Assembly (NCBI GenBank): GCA_022793375.1
Contig: JAAWCS010000029.1
Span: forward strand, 1-62,434
DNA: 62,434 bases
Origin: Lachnospiraceae bacterium
GTDB taxonomy: Bacteria; Bacillota; Clostridia; Lachnospirales; Lachnospiraceae
Reading direction: 5' to 3'
A program made the position numbers and the translations under genes. The notes beneath the pieces are model-generated. The model ran no database searches, was not told the origin of the DNA, and worked only from the letters and a program-made list of their open reading frames with translations. Shown here in pieces: positions 1 through 8,001 of the stretch; within the stretch, counting starts at the first letter, position 1; each line of letters opens with the position of its first letter.

Positions 1-78
1 CAAGTCCGGGATATAGTAATCGCCTACCAGAATATAATCAATGCCATTCTCTGTGATTCTTTCTTTCAGTTTTTCCAT
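1..78 (-). CDS. TnpV-like transposon-encoded protein, 5' end only
   Basis: Only the first 26 codons are present; the gene runs off the left edge. The reading starts MEKLKERITENGIDYILVGD and continues YYIPDL, which I recognise from memory as the N-terminus of TnpV-type proteins found in Clostridia transposons and conjugative elements. The ATG is preceded by a strong Shine-Dalgarno site (AGGAGG, 9 bases upstream). It overlaps the end of the upstream XRE regulator by 41 bases in another frame, so the two are probably co-transcribed. The role of TnpV is not established. The call rests on 26 residues and could be confirmed only with flanking sequence. Confidence 0.6.
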   Translation of the reverse strand, partial: MEKLKERITENGIDYILVGDYYIPDL

Positions 79-310
79 TGTCGTTCCCTCCTGTGGTGGA
101 AGGCTCGTCACTGACCAGCTCAATCACGTCCATAATGCCACAATCCAGTGTTTCGCAAATACGTGCAAGTGTGTCCATGCTGATGTGTTTCCCTTCTTTG
201 CCCATGTTGGCAATCATATTTGTGGTCAGGCCAGCGGCAAGCCTTAAATCCTCTTTCCTCATGTTGCTCTCTATCAGTGTGTTCCAGAGCGGTTTGTAGC
301 TGATGTGCAT
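38..310 (-). CDS. Small XRE-family (Cro/CI-type) HTH transcriptional regulator
   Basis: About 90 residues, nearly all one helix-turn-helix domain: helix residues around LRLAAGLTTNMIANMGKEG, then a second helical stretch (LARICETLDCGIMDVIEL) and a short polar tail. This is the compact YozG/Cro-like form common next to mobile genes. I chose the ATG at 310 because GGGAG lies 5 bases upstream; a longer reading from 352 has no such support. It overlaps the TnpV-like gene downstream. It likely represses its own element, which is inference. It is not related to the larger broken XRE gene that follows. Confidence 0.75.
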   Translation of the reverse strand: MHISYKPLWNTLIESNMRKEDLRLAAGLTTNMIANMGKEGKHISMDTLARICETLDCGIMDVIELVSDEPSTTGGNDNGKTERKNHREWH

Positions 311-444
311 TTTTCTCCCTGCCTTTCTGCCCGGATGGGCGTTTATACCCATTATATCAGGATTCTTGCTAACTCACAAATATTTCTTGACTGTACCGCC
401 GGTTCCGTCTGGATTGTGCTTTTCCTTTCCTCTTTTGATTACAT

Positions 445-836
445 CTAATTAGCCGTGACCTGGAAGATATCCCGCGCTTTTTTTGGCAGACAATCTGCCC
501 CCGTTCGCCGACCTTGACCGTACCGAACAGATGCTTGCCGGAGGGCGGAATGGGAAGCTTTTCTGCTTTCGGGTTGTATTGGATCAGGTTGTCTACGGAT
601 ACATCGTAGAGACGGGCCAGGGCAGCGCAGTTGAGGATATCGGGAGTCGTTTCGCCGTTTTCCCATTTGGCGACAGCCTGGCGGGATACGCCGATTTTTT
701 CGGCGACGTCCTCCTGAGAGTAGCGGTGCAGACGGCGCAGGGAAGCCAGATTTTGAGAAATAAACAGGTCGGGAGAAGGCTTACCGGCCCCGCAGGAACC
801 TGGGTTTAAGACAGTATGCGAAGAATGAGTTTTCAT
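445..836 (-). pseudogene. XRE-HTH plus AbrB/SpoVT-domain regulator, frameshifted
   Basis: The ATG at 836 follows AGGAGG. The first ~70 residues form a clear XRE domain (YSQEDVAEKIGVSRQAVAKW). After a linker, GTVKVGERGQIV opens a SpoVT/AbrB swapped-hairpin fold, whose expected continuation LPKKARDIFQV is present but in the next frame. Restoring one base near 490 rejoins them. Even then the protein stops after QVTAN, well short of a complete AbrB domain, so the gene has also lost its 3' end. The HTH half alone could still be made with an unrelated tail. Fusions of XRE and AbrB domains are known transition-state-type regulators; the targets here are unknown. Confidence 0.8.
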
Positions 837-870
837 ATTTTTCAAACCTCCTGATCTCTATTATTATTAT

Positions 871-1091
871 AACATGTGCATCGCACATGTTCCCTTCGGG
901 GCTGCACACGATTCGCCAAGGAATGTCCTCGCAAATACTCGGCCGCGAATCGGCGCCGGCATAATGTCTATCGACATTATAATATGTGCATCGCACATAT
1001 TCCCACCGGGGGCTGCACGCGATTCGCCAAGGAATGTCCTCGCAAATGCTCGGCCGCGAATCGGCGCTGTTATAATGTCTATCGACATTAT
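871..1091. repeat. Two tandem copies of a ~110-bp structured repeat
   Basis: Unit 1 spans 871-980 and unit 2 spans 981-1091. Each opens with a palindrome (AACATGTGC-atc-GCACATGTT in unit 1, AATATGTGC-atc-GCACATATT in unit 2). A central arm pair CGATTCGC...GCGAATCG (909-916 with 945-952 in unit 1) follows, and each closes with ATAATGTC-tatc-GACATTAT. The difference between the opening palindromes is compensated on both arms, so pairing is kept. No ORF here looks real. The rest of 1092-1324 holds one GC-rich hairpin (GCCGGCGG/CCGCCGGC, 1170-1190) and no recognisable gene. Confidence 0.85.
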
Positions 1092-1324
1092 AACATGCGG
1101 GCGGCGGATTGCTATCAACCAGAAGTGACAGGATTTGTAAAAGACGGTTGCGAATGTTGCCAGGCCGCTGCCGGCGGGTGTACCGCCGGCGCATCTCTAA
1201 AGGCGCATCTATCAAAGAAGGGATCGGGCGCAAAACAGGGGTGGATAGATTGTAACGTGTGTGGTAAAATGATAGCGTTGCAGAGAGAAAAACATTCTGT
1301 TTTGGAAAAAAGGGGGGCTGCGGT

Positions 1325-1543
1325 ATGTGGTTTATACTGGCTCTTTTATCGGCAGTATTTGCGGCCTGTACGTCGATCTTGGCGAAGATCGGGATTGAGG
1401 GGGTCGATTCCCATCTGGCAACGGCAATCCGGACAATGGATGTGGTGTGTATGGCCTGGGGCCTGTATTTTTGACCGACGCACAAAAGGGATTGGCCGGG
1501 CTGTGTGCTGATCGGGGCCGGGACGCTTTTGGGGGTTTTGTAA
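1325..1543 (+). pseudogene. EamA/DMT-family transporter remnant
   Basis: The ATG at 1325 begins an EamA-like first helix (MWFILALLSAVFAACTSILA, then KIGIEGVDSHLATAIRT). The frame breaks at a run of five T's near 1470, where FLTDAQKG continues in the next frame. About 20 codons later the sequence jumps to what looks like a C-terminus (VLIGAGTLLGVL followed by TAA at 1541). A normal member of this short family is about 140 residues with four helices; here roughly the middle half is gone. So it carries both a frameshift and an internal deletion and cannot make a working transporter. Confidence 0.75.
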
Positions 1544-1562
1544 TGTCTGGAAAGGAGCCTGT

Positions 1563-2108
1563 ATGTGGCAACGCATTCTTGTAATTGGCTGCCCCGGCGC
1601 GGGGAAAAGCACATTTTCCCGTCGTTTGCGGGACCGGCTGGGACTGCCGCTGTTTTACCTGGACCGGCTGTGGCATCGGGAGAACCGAACAACGGTGAGC
1701 AGAGAAGTGTTTGACCGGGGGCTGACAGAGATTCTGCAGGGGGAGCGGTGGATTATTGACGGAAATTATCTGCGGACGCTGGAAATGCGTCTAAAACGAT
1801 GCGATACGGTGTTTTTGCTCGACTATCCGCCGGCGCTCTGCCTGGAAGGCGCCAAGGCGCGGATCGGAAAAAAGCGGGAGGATTTGCCGTGGGTAGAGGA
1901 AACGTTTGACGAGGAGTTCCGGCAATGGATTGTGGACTTTCCGAGGATGCAGCTGCCGCGCATCTATGAGCTTTTGCGGACATACCGGAAGGATAAGCAG
2001 GCGATTGTCTTTCAATCGAGAGAAGAAGCGGAACGGTTTCTTGCAGAGAGGCGAGAGGGCATGGGCCAATGCAAACATCCGCAGCCGGAAGAGACACCGG
2101 CAGAATGA
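1563..2108 (+). CDS. P-loop NTPase, adenylate-kinase-like (topology modulation protein family)
   Basis: 181 residues. The Walker A loop GCPGAGKST is at residues 9-17, followed by a short substrate-side segment (LGLPLFYLDRLWHRENRTTV) and a FLLDYP strand around residue 90. This matches the small FlaR/'DNA topology modulation' proteins, which are kinase-like P-loop proteins of uncertain substrate. AAAGGAG lies 6 bases before the ATG. It sits 21 bases upstream of uvrC on the same strand and may be co-transcribed with it. The name of the family is historical; no topology activity can be inferred from sequence. Confidence 0.75.
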   Translation: MWQRILVIGCPGAGKSTFSRRLRDRLGLPLFYLDRLWHRENRTTVSREVFDRGLTEILQGERWIIDGNYLRTLEMRLKRCDTVFLLDYPPALCLEGAKARIGKKREDLPWVEETFDEEFRQWIVDFPRMQLPRIYELLRTYRKDKQAIVFQSREEAERFLAERREGMGQCKHPQPEETPAE

Positions 2109-2129
2109 AACGAGGAAGGATGAAATCCG

Positions 2130-4019
2130 ATGACATTTAATATAGAAGAAGAACTGAAAAAGCTCCCGGCTTCCCCCGGCGTCTACTTGATGCACGACTG
2201 CCATGACGAGATCATCTACGTTGGCAAGGCCATCAGCCTGAAAAACCGGGTGCGCCAGTATTTCCAGAGCAGCCGCGGCAAGACGGCAAAAATTCTGCAG
2301 ATGGTACAGAACATTGCCTGGTTTGAATACATTTTGACCGATTCGGAGATGGAAGCGCTGGTATTGGAGTGCAACCTGATTAAAGAGCACCGTCCTAAGT
2401 ACAATACAATGCTGATGGACGACAAGAGCTATCCGTATATCAAGGTGACGGTACAGGAGGAATACCCGCGTGTGCTCTTTGCCCGCGATCTGAAAAAGGA
2501 TAAATCCCGCTATTACGGGCCGTACACGAGCGCGACGGCGGTCAAGGATACGATCGACCTTCTGCACAAGCTGTTTAAGCTCCGTACCTGCCGCCGCAGC
2601 CTGCCGGCCGAGATCGGCCGCGGACGTCCCTGCCTGAATTACCATATCAAACAGTGCGACGCGCCCTGCCAGGGGTATATCGGCCGGGAAGCGTACCGGG
2701 AGTCGGTGCAGAAAGCGATGGATTTTCTCGGCGGGGATTTTGAACCGATCATGAAGTCTCTGGAGCAGCAGATGCAGGCCTGCGCGGAAAACCTGGATTT
2801 TGAGACGGCGGTGACGTACCGTGAGCTCTTAGGCAGCGTGCGCCACATTGCCCAGAAGCAGAAGATCACCGATGCGGCAGGACAGGAGGACCGCGACATT
2901 ATTGCTCTGGCGCGTGAAAAACAGGAGGCGGTGGTACAGGTATTTTTTGTGCGCGGCGGCAAGATGATCGGCCGCGACCACTGCTATCTGGCGATCGACG
3001 AGGGCGAGCCGGACGGCCGCATCCTTGGGGAGTTTGTCAAGCAGTTTTATGCCGGGACGCCGGTGATCCCCAAAGAGCTGTTTTTGCAGACGCTGCCGGA
3101 GGACGGGGAGCTGATCGGCGAGTGGCTCGGCAAAAAGCGGGGGCAGAAGGTAGTGCTGCGCACGCCGCAAAAAGGGGAAAAGGCCCGCCTGGTGGAGCTG
3201 GCGGCGCGCAACGCCCGCCTGGTGCTCGACCAGGACCGCGAGAAGCTGAAGCGGGAAGAAAAGCGGACAATCGGGGCCGTGCATCAGCTGTCGCAGATGC
3301 TGGGGCTTGCGGACTGCGTGCGCATGGAAGCCTACGATATTTCCAATATCAGCGGCGTGCAGTCGGTCGGTTCGATGGTCGTGTATGAAAACGGCCGTCC
3401 CAAACGATCGGACTACCGGAAATTCCGCATCCGTTATGTGGAGGGGCCGAACGATTACGCCTCGATGGAGGAGGTATTGACGCGCCGCTTTAAACATGGG
3501 CTGGAGGAGAAAGCAAACGACCTCTGCGGCCGTTTTGACCGCTTCCCGGATCTGATCCTGATGGACGGCGGCAAGGGGCAGGTGAATATTGCCGAGGGGG
3601 TCCTTCGCACACTGGGACTTGCGATTCCGGTCTGCGGCATGGTAAAGGACGATAATCACCGGACGCGCGGCCTTTATTTTTGCGGCCGGGAGGTGCCGCT
3701 GGATCACCATGGCGAAAGCTTTCAGTTGATTACCCGCATCCAGGACGAGGCGCACCGATTTGCGATCGAATATCACCGGAGTATCCGCAGCAAAGAGCAG
3801 ATTCACTCCGTGCTGGACGATATCGAAGGGATTGGCCCCGCTCGGCGCAAGGCGCTGATGCGGTATTTTAAAACCATCGAAGCGATTCGCGCGGCCGACG
3901 TCGAAGCGCTGAAAGCCGCCCCGCAGATGAATGCCCGTGCGGCGCAGTCGGTGTACGATTTTTTCCAAAATATGGGGGCAAAAGAGAAAAGTGTGGAAAA
4001 CAAAGACGATTTCCGATAA
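2130..4019 (+). CDS. uvrC: Excinuclease ABC subunit C
   Basis: 629 residues, the usual length. UvrC makes both incisions beside a lesion in nucleotide excision repair once UvrA and UvrB have loaded on damaged DNA. The N-terminal GIY-YIG nuclease is plain (SPGVYLM ... IIYVGKA, residues ~14-35). A UVR motif that contacts UvrB follows near 200-235. Next comes the RNase-H-like endonuclease half with the YDISNISG motif near 400, and a C-terminal helix-hairpin-helix pair ([14 protein letters not shown]) ends the protein. GAGGAAGGA precedes the ATG. All domains look intact. Confidence 0.97.
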   Translation: MTFNIEEELKKLPASPGVYLMHDCHDEIIYVGKAISLKNRVRQYFQSSRGKTAKILQMVQNIAWFEYILTDSEMEALVLECNLIKEHRPKYNTMLMDDKSYPYIKVTVQEEYPRVLFARDLKKDKSRYYGPYTSATAVKDTIDLLHKLFKLRTCRRSLPAEIGRGRPCLNYHIKQCDAPCQGYIGREAYRESVQKAMDFLGGDFEPIMKSLEQQMQACAENLDFETAVTYRELLGSVRHIAQKQKITDAAGQEDRDIIALAREKQEAVVQVFFVRGGKMIGRDHCYLAIDEGEPDGRILGEFVKQFYAGTPVIPKELFLQTLPEDGELIGEWLGKKRGQKVVLRTPQKGEKARLVELAARNARLVLDQDREKLKREEKRTIGAVHQLSQMLGLADCVRMEAYDISNISGVQSVGSMVVYENGRPKRSDYRKFRIRYVEGPNDYASMEEVLTRRFKHGLEEKANDLCGRFDRFPDLILMDGGKGQVNIAEGVLRTLGLAIPVCGMVKDDNHRTRGLYFCGREVPLDHHGESFQLITRIQDEAHRFAIEYHRSIRSKEQIHSVLDDIEGIGPARRKALMRYFKTIEAIRAADVEALKAAPQMNARAAQSVYDFFQNMGAKEKSVENKDDFR

Positions 4020-4039
4020 AATACGGGAATATTGCCCTC

Positions 4040-4068
4040 TTGCACTTCCTGCTTCCTTATGTTAATAT
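4040..4068 (+). promoter_or_regulatory. Possible sigma-A promoter for the hprK operon
   Basis: TTGCAC and TAATAT are 17 bases apart, with a TGT extension before the -10. The -35 matches consensus at only three positions. It lies in the gap between uvrC and hprK, 47 bases before the hprK start. Confidence 0.35.
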
Positions 4069-4115
4069 AAAACTACTATATGAACTCTGTCCCTGGCAGA
4101 GAGAAGGAGCCGTTC

Positions 4116-5045
4116 ATGGCAGTTACGGTTACGGATGTAATCAATAAATATTCTCTGCGTTCCCTAACGCCAGAGATTGATACGGACAGTATTCGCATCA
4201 ACCATTCCGGTATTAACCGTCCGGCGCTGCAGCTGGCCGGGTATTTTGACCATTTTGGCAAAGAAAGAGTGCAGATCATCGGATTGGTGGAATATACATA
4301 TATTGAAACGATGAGCCGGGAGCGTAAGATTCAGATTTTTGATACGCTGTTTGCAGGGCCGATCCCCTGCCTGATCTACTGCCGCAACCTGGAGCCGGAT
4401 GCCGATATTGTGGAACTGGCCCATCAGCGCAAAGTGCCGGTTTTGATCTCCGAGATGATTACCTCGGACTTTATGAGCGAAATCATCCGCTGGATGAAAA
4501 CGCAGCTGGCGCCGATGATTACGATCCACGGCGTCCTGGTCGAGGTATACGGCGAAGGCGTTCTGATTATGGGTGAGAGCGGCATCGGCAAGAGCGAGGC
4601 GGCGCTGGAACTTGTAAAGCGGGGGCATCGTCTGGTAACGGACGATGTGGTGGAGCTGCGCAAGGTCAGTGACGAGACGCTGGTCGGAAGCGCGCCGGAT
4701 ATTACCCGCCATTTGATTGAGCTGCGCGGCATCGGGATTGTGGATGTCAAGTCGCTGTTCGGCGTAGCGGCGGTGAAGAACACGCAGAGCGTGGATATGG
4801 TAATCAAGCTTGAGGAATGGAGCCGCGATCGGGAGTACGACCGACTGGGACTCGACGAGCAGTATACGGAATTTTTGGGCAATAAAATTGTCTGTTACAA
4901 CATTCCGATCCGGCCGGGACGCAACCTGGCTGTCATCGTCGAGACGGCTGCCGTCAATTCCCGCCAGAAGAAGATGGGCTATAACGCCGCCCAGGAACTG
5001 TACAAGAAGGTGCGCAAAAGTCTGGAGCTGACGGAGAACGAATAA
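4116..5045 (+). CDS. hprK: HPr kinase/phosphorylase
   Basis: 309 residues. The enzyme phosphorylates Ser46 of HPr (and Crh) with ATP or PPi and reverses this with phosphate, which sets carbon catabolite repression in Firmicutes. Walker A GESGIGKS is at residues 153-160, and the family signature LRGIGIVDVKSLFG follows about 50 residues later. The ATG at 4116 was chosen over an upstream one at 4080 because GAAGGAG lies just before it and the family N-terminus (AVTVTDVINKYSL) begins there. It is the first gene of a tight run hprK-murB-whiA-HPr-like, which puts the kinase next to its probable substrate. Confidence 0.96.
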   Translation: MAVTVTDVINKYSLRSLTPEIDTDSIRINHSGINRPALQLAGYFDHFGKERVQIIGLVEYTYIETMSRERKIQIFDTLFAGPIPCLIYCRNLEPDADIVELAHQRKVPVLISEMITSDFMSEIIRWMKTQLAPMITIHGVLVEVYGEGVLIMGESGIGKSEAALELVKRGHRLVTDDVVELRKVSDETLVGSAPDITRHLIELRGIGIVDVKSLFGVAAVKNTQSVDMVIKLEEWSRDREYDRLGLDEQYTEFLGNKIVCYNIPIRPGRNLAVIVETAAVNSRQKKMGYNAAQELYKKVRKSLELTENE

Positions 5046-5047
5046 AA

Positions 5048-5971
5048 ATGTCTTTCGAAGAGAAACTATATGCATTGGCAGGCGAGAGGGTCCGCAGAGC
5101 GGAGCCGATGAGCCGCCATACGACGTTTCGGATCGGAGGGCCGGCGGAATTTTATGTGACGCCGTCGGATGCCGAAGAATTTTGCCGGGTGGCGAAACTG
5201 TGCCGAAGCGAAGCGGTGCCATACTATGTAATCGGTAATGGCAGCAATCTTTTGTGTTCCGACCAGGGCGTATCGGGAGTGATTCTGGACACGACCGAAG
5301 GCCTTGTATCCTGTCGGGCGGACGGAACAAAGCTCTGGGCCGGCGCGGGGATGCTGTTGGGCTGTCTGGCGAAGAAAGCCCTGGAAGCAGGACTGAGCGG
5401 TCTGGAATTTGCGGCCGGGATCCCGGGCAGCGTCGGCGGCGCGATGGTGATGAATGCCGGCGCTTACGGAAGCGAGATGAAACAGGTAGTCCACCGGGTG
5501 CGGGTTTTCACAAAAGAAGGCGCCGTTGAGGAGGTCCCGGCAGAGCGGATGGATTTTGCCTACCGCCACAGCGCGGTGCGCCGGGAAGGCTGGATTGTCC
5601 TGGAAGTATGTTTTGAATTGGCAGAGAAAGACCGCGCAGCCATTCGTGGGCGGATGGAAGAGCTGGCCGGAAAGCGTCGGCAGAGCCAGCCGTTGGAAAG
5701 CCCCAGTGCCGGAAGTACCTTTAAAAGACCGGCTGTCGGTTACGCAGCACAGCTGATCGACGAGGCGGGGCTGAAGGGCTTTCGGGTAGGGGGCGCTCAG
5801 GTGTCCCCCAAACACGCCGGTTTTGTAATCAACTGCGGCGGCGCTACGGCAGCCGATGTGGGGCGGCTGTGTGCGGTGATCCGGGAGCGGGTGCGGGAGC
5901 GCACAGGAATCTGCCTGGAGCCGGAAATAGAAGCAATAGGAGAGCAGGAATGTCTTTTTCCTCCCACGTAA
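5048..5971 (+). CDS. murB: UDP-N-acetylmuramate dehydrogenase
   Basis: 307 residues. MurB reduces UDP-GlcNAc-enolpyruvate to UDP-MurNAc with NADPH and FAD in peptidoglycan precursor synthesis in the cytoplasm. The FAD-binding N-terminal part shows FRIGGPAEFYV and GNGSNLL, the middle has GLEFAAGIPGSVGGA, and the C-terminal domain has the SPSAGSTFKRP active-site segment and NCGGATAADV. It starts two bases after hprK ends, and its last 22 bases overlap the start of whiA, so translation is probably coupled. Confidence 0.96.
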   Translation: MSFEEKLYALAGERVRRAEPMSRHTTFRIGGPAEFYVTPSDAEEFCRVAKLCRSEAVPYYVIGNGSNLLCSDQGVSGVILDTTEGLVSCRADGTKLWAGAGMLLGCLAKKALEAGLSGLEFAAGIPGSVGGAMVMNAGAYGSEMKQVVHRVRVFTKEGAVEEVPAERMDFAYRHSAVRREGWIVLEVCFELAEKDRAAIRGRMEELAGKRRQSQPLESPSAGSTFKRPAVGYAAQLIDEAGLKGFRVGGAQVSPKHAGFVINCGGATAADVGRLCAVIRERVRERTGICLEPEIEAIGEQECLFPPT

Positions 5972-6906
5972 AGGATGAATTGGCGGGGACGTGCGGCAGC
6001 GCGCGTCATTGTCAGATCGCGGAACTGGCGGCCATGTTCTGCATGGACGGCCATATCCAAACGGCCGCAGACGGCCGCAGCCAAGCCGTTCTTCATACCG
6101 AAAATCTGGCGGTGGCGAGAAAGTGCTTTACTTTATTGAAAAAAACCTTTAATATAAATACGGAGATTTTAGTACGCCGCAGTATGGTGCCGGCCAAGGG
6201 CGGCCTGTATATACTGGCCGTACCGAAGCAGCTGGACGTGGAGCGCATGATGAACGCGATGCGTCTTACGTGCCTTACGAAGTCCGGGGAGTGCATCCCC
6301 GGCAAGTTGATTTTGCAGAACGACTGCTGCCGCCGGGCATTTTTACGCGGCGCATATCTGGCAGCCGGTTCGATGAGCAACCCGGAGAAGGGATATCATT
6401 TTGAGATTGCCTGTTCGGGGCCGGAGAAAGCCGGGCAGCTGCAGGAGGTGCTGGCTTCCTTTGGAGTGGACGCGCGGATTATTCTGCGCAAAAAGTATCA
6501 TGTCCTCTACGTAAAAGAGGGCGATCAGATCGTGGACATCTTAAACATCATGGCTGCCCACATATCCCTTCTGGAACTGGAGAACATCCGGATCCTCAAG
6601 GGGGTGAGAGAAGCGGTAAACAGGCAGGTAAACTGCGAAACCGCAAATATAAGCAAAACGACTTCAGCTGCCCGTGGACAGATAAACGATATTCAACTGA
6701 TTCAGCAAAGGATGGGATTGGAGAACCTGCCGCCGCTTTTGCGGGAAATGGCCGAGGCACGGCTGAACTGGCCGGACGTATCCCTGAAAGAACTGGGAAG
6801 TTTGCTGGATCCGCCGGTGGGCAAGTCTGGAGTCAATCATCGTCTGCGCAAGTTAAAAGAATTGGCAGACAGCTTACGAGTTATCGAGGAGGACGTATCA
6901 TGTTAA
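5950..6906 (+). CDS. whiA: DNA-binding protein WhiA
   Basis: 318 residues from the ATG at 5950 (MSFSSHVKDEL), preceded by AGGAG-like bases inside murB. WhiA joins a LAGLIDADG-like N-terminal domain to a C-terminal helix-turn-helix. Here the N-terminal half has RRAFLRGAYLAAGSM and ILRKKYHVLYVKEGDQI, and the C-terminal HTH has ARLNWPDVSLKELG with the ending GKSGVNHRLRKLKELA. In Firmicutes it affects cell division and chromosome segregation. Its stop overlaps the start of the HPr-like gene. rapZ, which often precedes whiA, is not here. Confidence 0.95.
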   Translation: MSFSSHVKDELAGTCGSARHCQIAELAAMFCMDGHIQTAADGRSQAVLHTENLAVARKCFTLLKKTFNINTEILVRRSMVPAKGGLYILAVPKQLDVERMMNAMRLTCLTKSGECIPGKLILQNDCCRRAFLRGAYLAAGSMSNPEKGYHFEIACSGPEKAGQLQEVLASFGVDARIILRKKYHVLYVKEGDQIVDILNIMAAHISLLELENIRILKGVREAVNRQVNCETANISKTTSAARGQINDIQLIQQRMGLENLPPLLREMAEARLNWPDVSLKELGSLLDPPVGKSGVNHRLRKLKELADSLRVIEEDVSC

Positions 6907-7157
6907 CAAAACAGATCACAGTAGACTTTCTGGCAAACCAGGAATCCAGACCAGTGGCATTGCTGGTACAGGTGGCCAGCCAGTACGAGAGCGTAATCCA
7001 TATGGAGAGCGGCTCTGTCCGTGCGAATGCCAAGAGTATTATGGGCATGATGGCTTTTGGTCTGAAGAGCGGCATGGAAGTCGTAGTGACAGTGGACGGA
7101 AAAGACGAGGCGGACGCGCTGGCGGCTGTGGAAAAACAGCTGAGCCATGCCTGCTGA
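6900..7157 (+). CDS. HPr-like protein lacking His15 (Crh-like)
   Basis: 85 residues, the normal HPr length. Canonical numbering fits exactly: residues 15-18 read E-S-R-P where HPr has H-A-R-P, so the PTS phosphocarrier histidine is a glutamate. The regulatory serine and its context are kept (K45-S46-I47-M48-G49). Such a protein cannot pass phosphate to sugars but can be a target of HprK and, as known for Bacillus Crh (Gln15), act as a CcpA co-regulator. The gene overlaps whiA by seven bases and is three genes from hprK. Function is inferred from these residues and the context; whether CcpA partners with it is unknown. Confidence 0.85.
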   Translation: MLTKQITVDFLANQESRPVALLVQVASQYESVIHMESGSVRANAKSIMGMMAFGLKSGMEVVVTVDGKDEADALAAVEKQLSHAC

Positions 7158-7220
7158 CAGAGGGATCTGCGGCGGCAAAACGGCGGCAGGGCGGATGGAA
7201 TAAACCGTTGATGTAGAATG

Positions 7221-7255
7221 AAAAGCGTTGCCTCTCCCAGTGGCAGCGCTTTTGC
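7221..7255 (+). terminator. Rho-independent terminator of the hprK operon
   Basis: AAAAGCG-t-TGCC pairs with GGCA-g-CGCTTTT around a nine-base loop, ending in a T run. It lies 64 bases after the HPr-like gene. Confidence 0.8.
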
Positions 7256-7263
7256 TATGAACG

Positions 7264-7282
7264 TGTCCTGAGAGTAGGGACA
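7264..7282 (+). promoter_or_regulatory. TGTCCTGAG-type leader hairpin
   Basis: TGTCC (7264-7268) pairs with GGACA (7278-7282) around a loop beginning TGAG. AGGAAAGG follows at once and the ATG of the next gene is at 7299. The same hairpin and following purine stretch occur before the genes at 35023 and 46165. Confidence 0.5.
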
Positions 7283-7298
7283 GGAAAGGCGATAAGAC

Positions 7299-7868
7299 AT
7301 GGAATGTAGGACAAACCCAGGCAAAAAACGGGCCTATCAGCTGCGGTTATGGATTTTATTTTTGGGAAATGTGCTGTTATTTGCGGGCGGCTGCGCGGTT
7401 ATGGCGCTTCATGTGGTCCCGGAATCCCTGCGGGGGTTTATGGCCTTGATCCTCGTAGTGCTGGTGGGAGGCTTTTTTCCGACCTATCTTTTGCTGATCC
7501 GGGGATTATCGATTTCCGGAACACAGAGGGTATTTCTGACAGAGGGGACGGTTTTGTTCTGTACCTGGGATGCGGACAACGGCAAGGGCGGGGCAAAACA
7601 CCGTTTTTACAAAATATGGAAAGTATCGGATTACCGGGTGAAACCAACCAGCATCGAGATCAAAGCCTTTGTCTGGTACGCGGAAAAAGTAATGGCGCGG
7701 GACAGCTTGCCGGTGACGGACGGCTATCTGGGTGATCTGTCGGATATTTTTGAGAAAGCAGAGCGGTGCCAGCGGGAATTTTCGATTCGCCGTACCCTGG
7801 ATGAGGAGGAGGCGCTTTTAGCGATGCTCAAGAGCCGCAAAGACGAGGCGGCCGGTGGGACGGATTAA
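7299..7868 (+). CDS. Hypothetical membrane protein with two N-terminal helices
   Basis: 189 residues, no family recognised. Two hydrophobic segments are close together near the N-terminus (residues ~17-37 LRLWILFLGNVLLFAGGCAV and ~47-67 LILVVLVGGFFPTYLLLI). About 120 cytoplasmic residues follow, with a beta-rich middle and a helical charged C-terminus. This build resembles small PH-like/YcxB-type membrane proteins, but I see no diagnostic motif. AGGAAAGG precedes the ATG. It stands alone between the hprK operon terminator and a convergent reductase gene. Confidence 0.7.
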   Translation: MECRTNPGKKRAYQLRLWILFLGNVLLFAGGCAVMALHVVPESLRGFMALILVVLVGGFFPTYLLLIRGLSISGTQRVFLTEGTVLFCTWDADNGKGGAKHRFYKIWKVSDYRVKPTSIEIKAFVWYAEKVMARDSLPVTDGYLGDLSDIFEKAERCQREFSIRRTLDEEEALLAMLKSRKDEAAGGTD

Positions 7869-7890
7869 AAAGCCTGTTTGAAACGCACAT

Positions 7891-7995
7891 AAAGGAGCTG
7901 CTGAAAAACTCAGATAAAACACAAAATATGGCTGTGTCAGTTTACGCAGAACGCTATATATTGTATAGAATCTTTGCTTTACAACAGCTCCTTTT
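7891..7995. repeat. ~105-bp inverted-repeat element, copy 1 (MITE-like or bidirectional terminator)
   Basis: The ends AAAGGAGCTGCTG and CAACAGCTCCTTT pair. Inside lies the conserved block AAAACTCAGATAAAACACAA followed by AATATGGC. It fills the gap between two convergent genes (7868 and 8002). A second copy at 16369-16475 shares the block and has compensating changes in the arms. No ORF is present. The ends recall IS1182-type termini, but this is only a resemblance. Confidence 0.7.
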
Positions 7996-8001
7996 GAATG
8001 C

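Noticed and set aside
871..1091. CRISPR-like repeat pair
   Set aside because: Only two units of 110 bp, conserved throughout with no variable spacers and no cas genes.
781..1692. Long minus-strand reading across the repeats and the EamA remnant
   Set aside because: Its protein is repetitive, follows the palindromes, and overlaps the start of a well-supported plus-strand gene.
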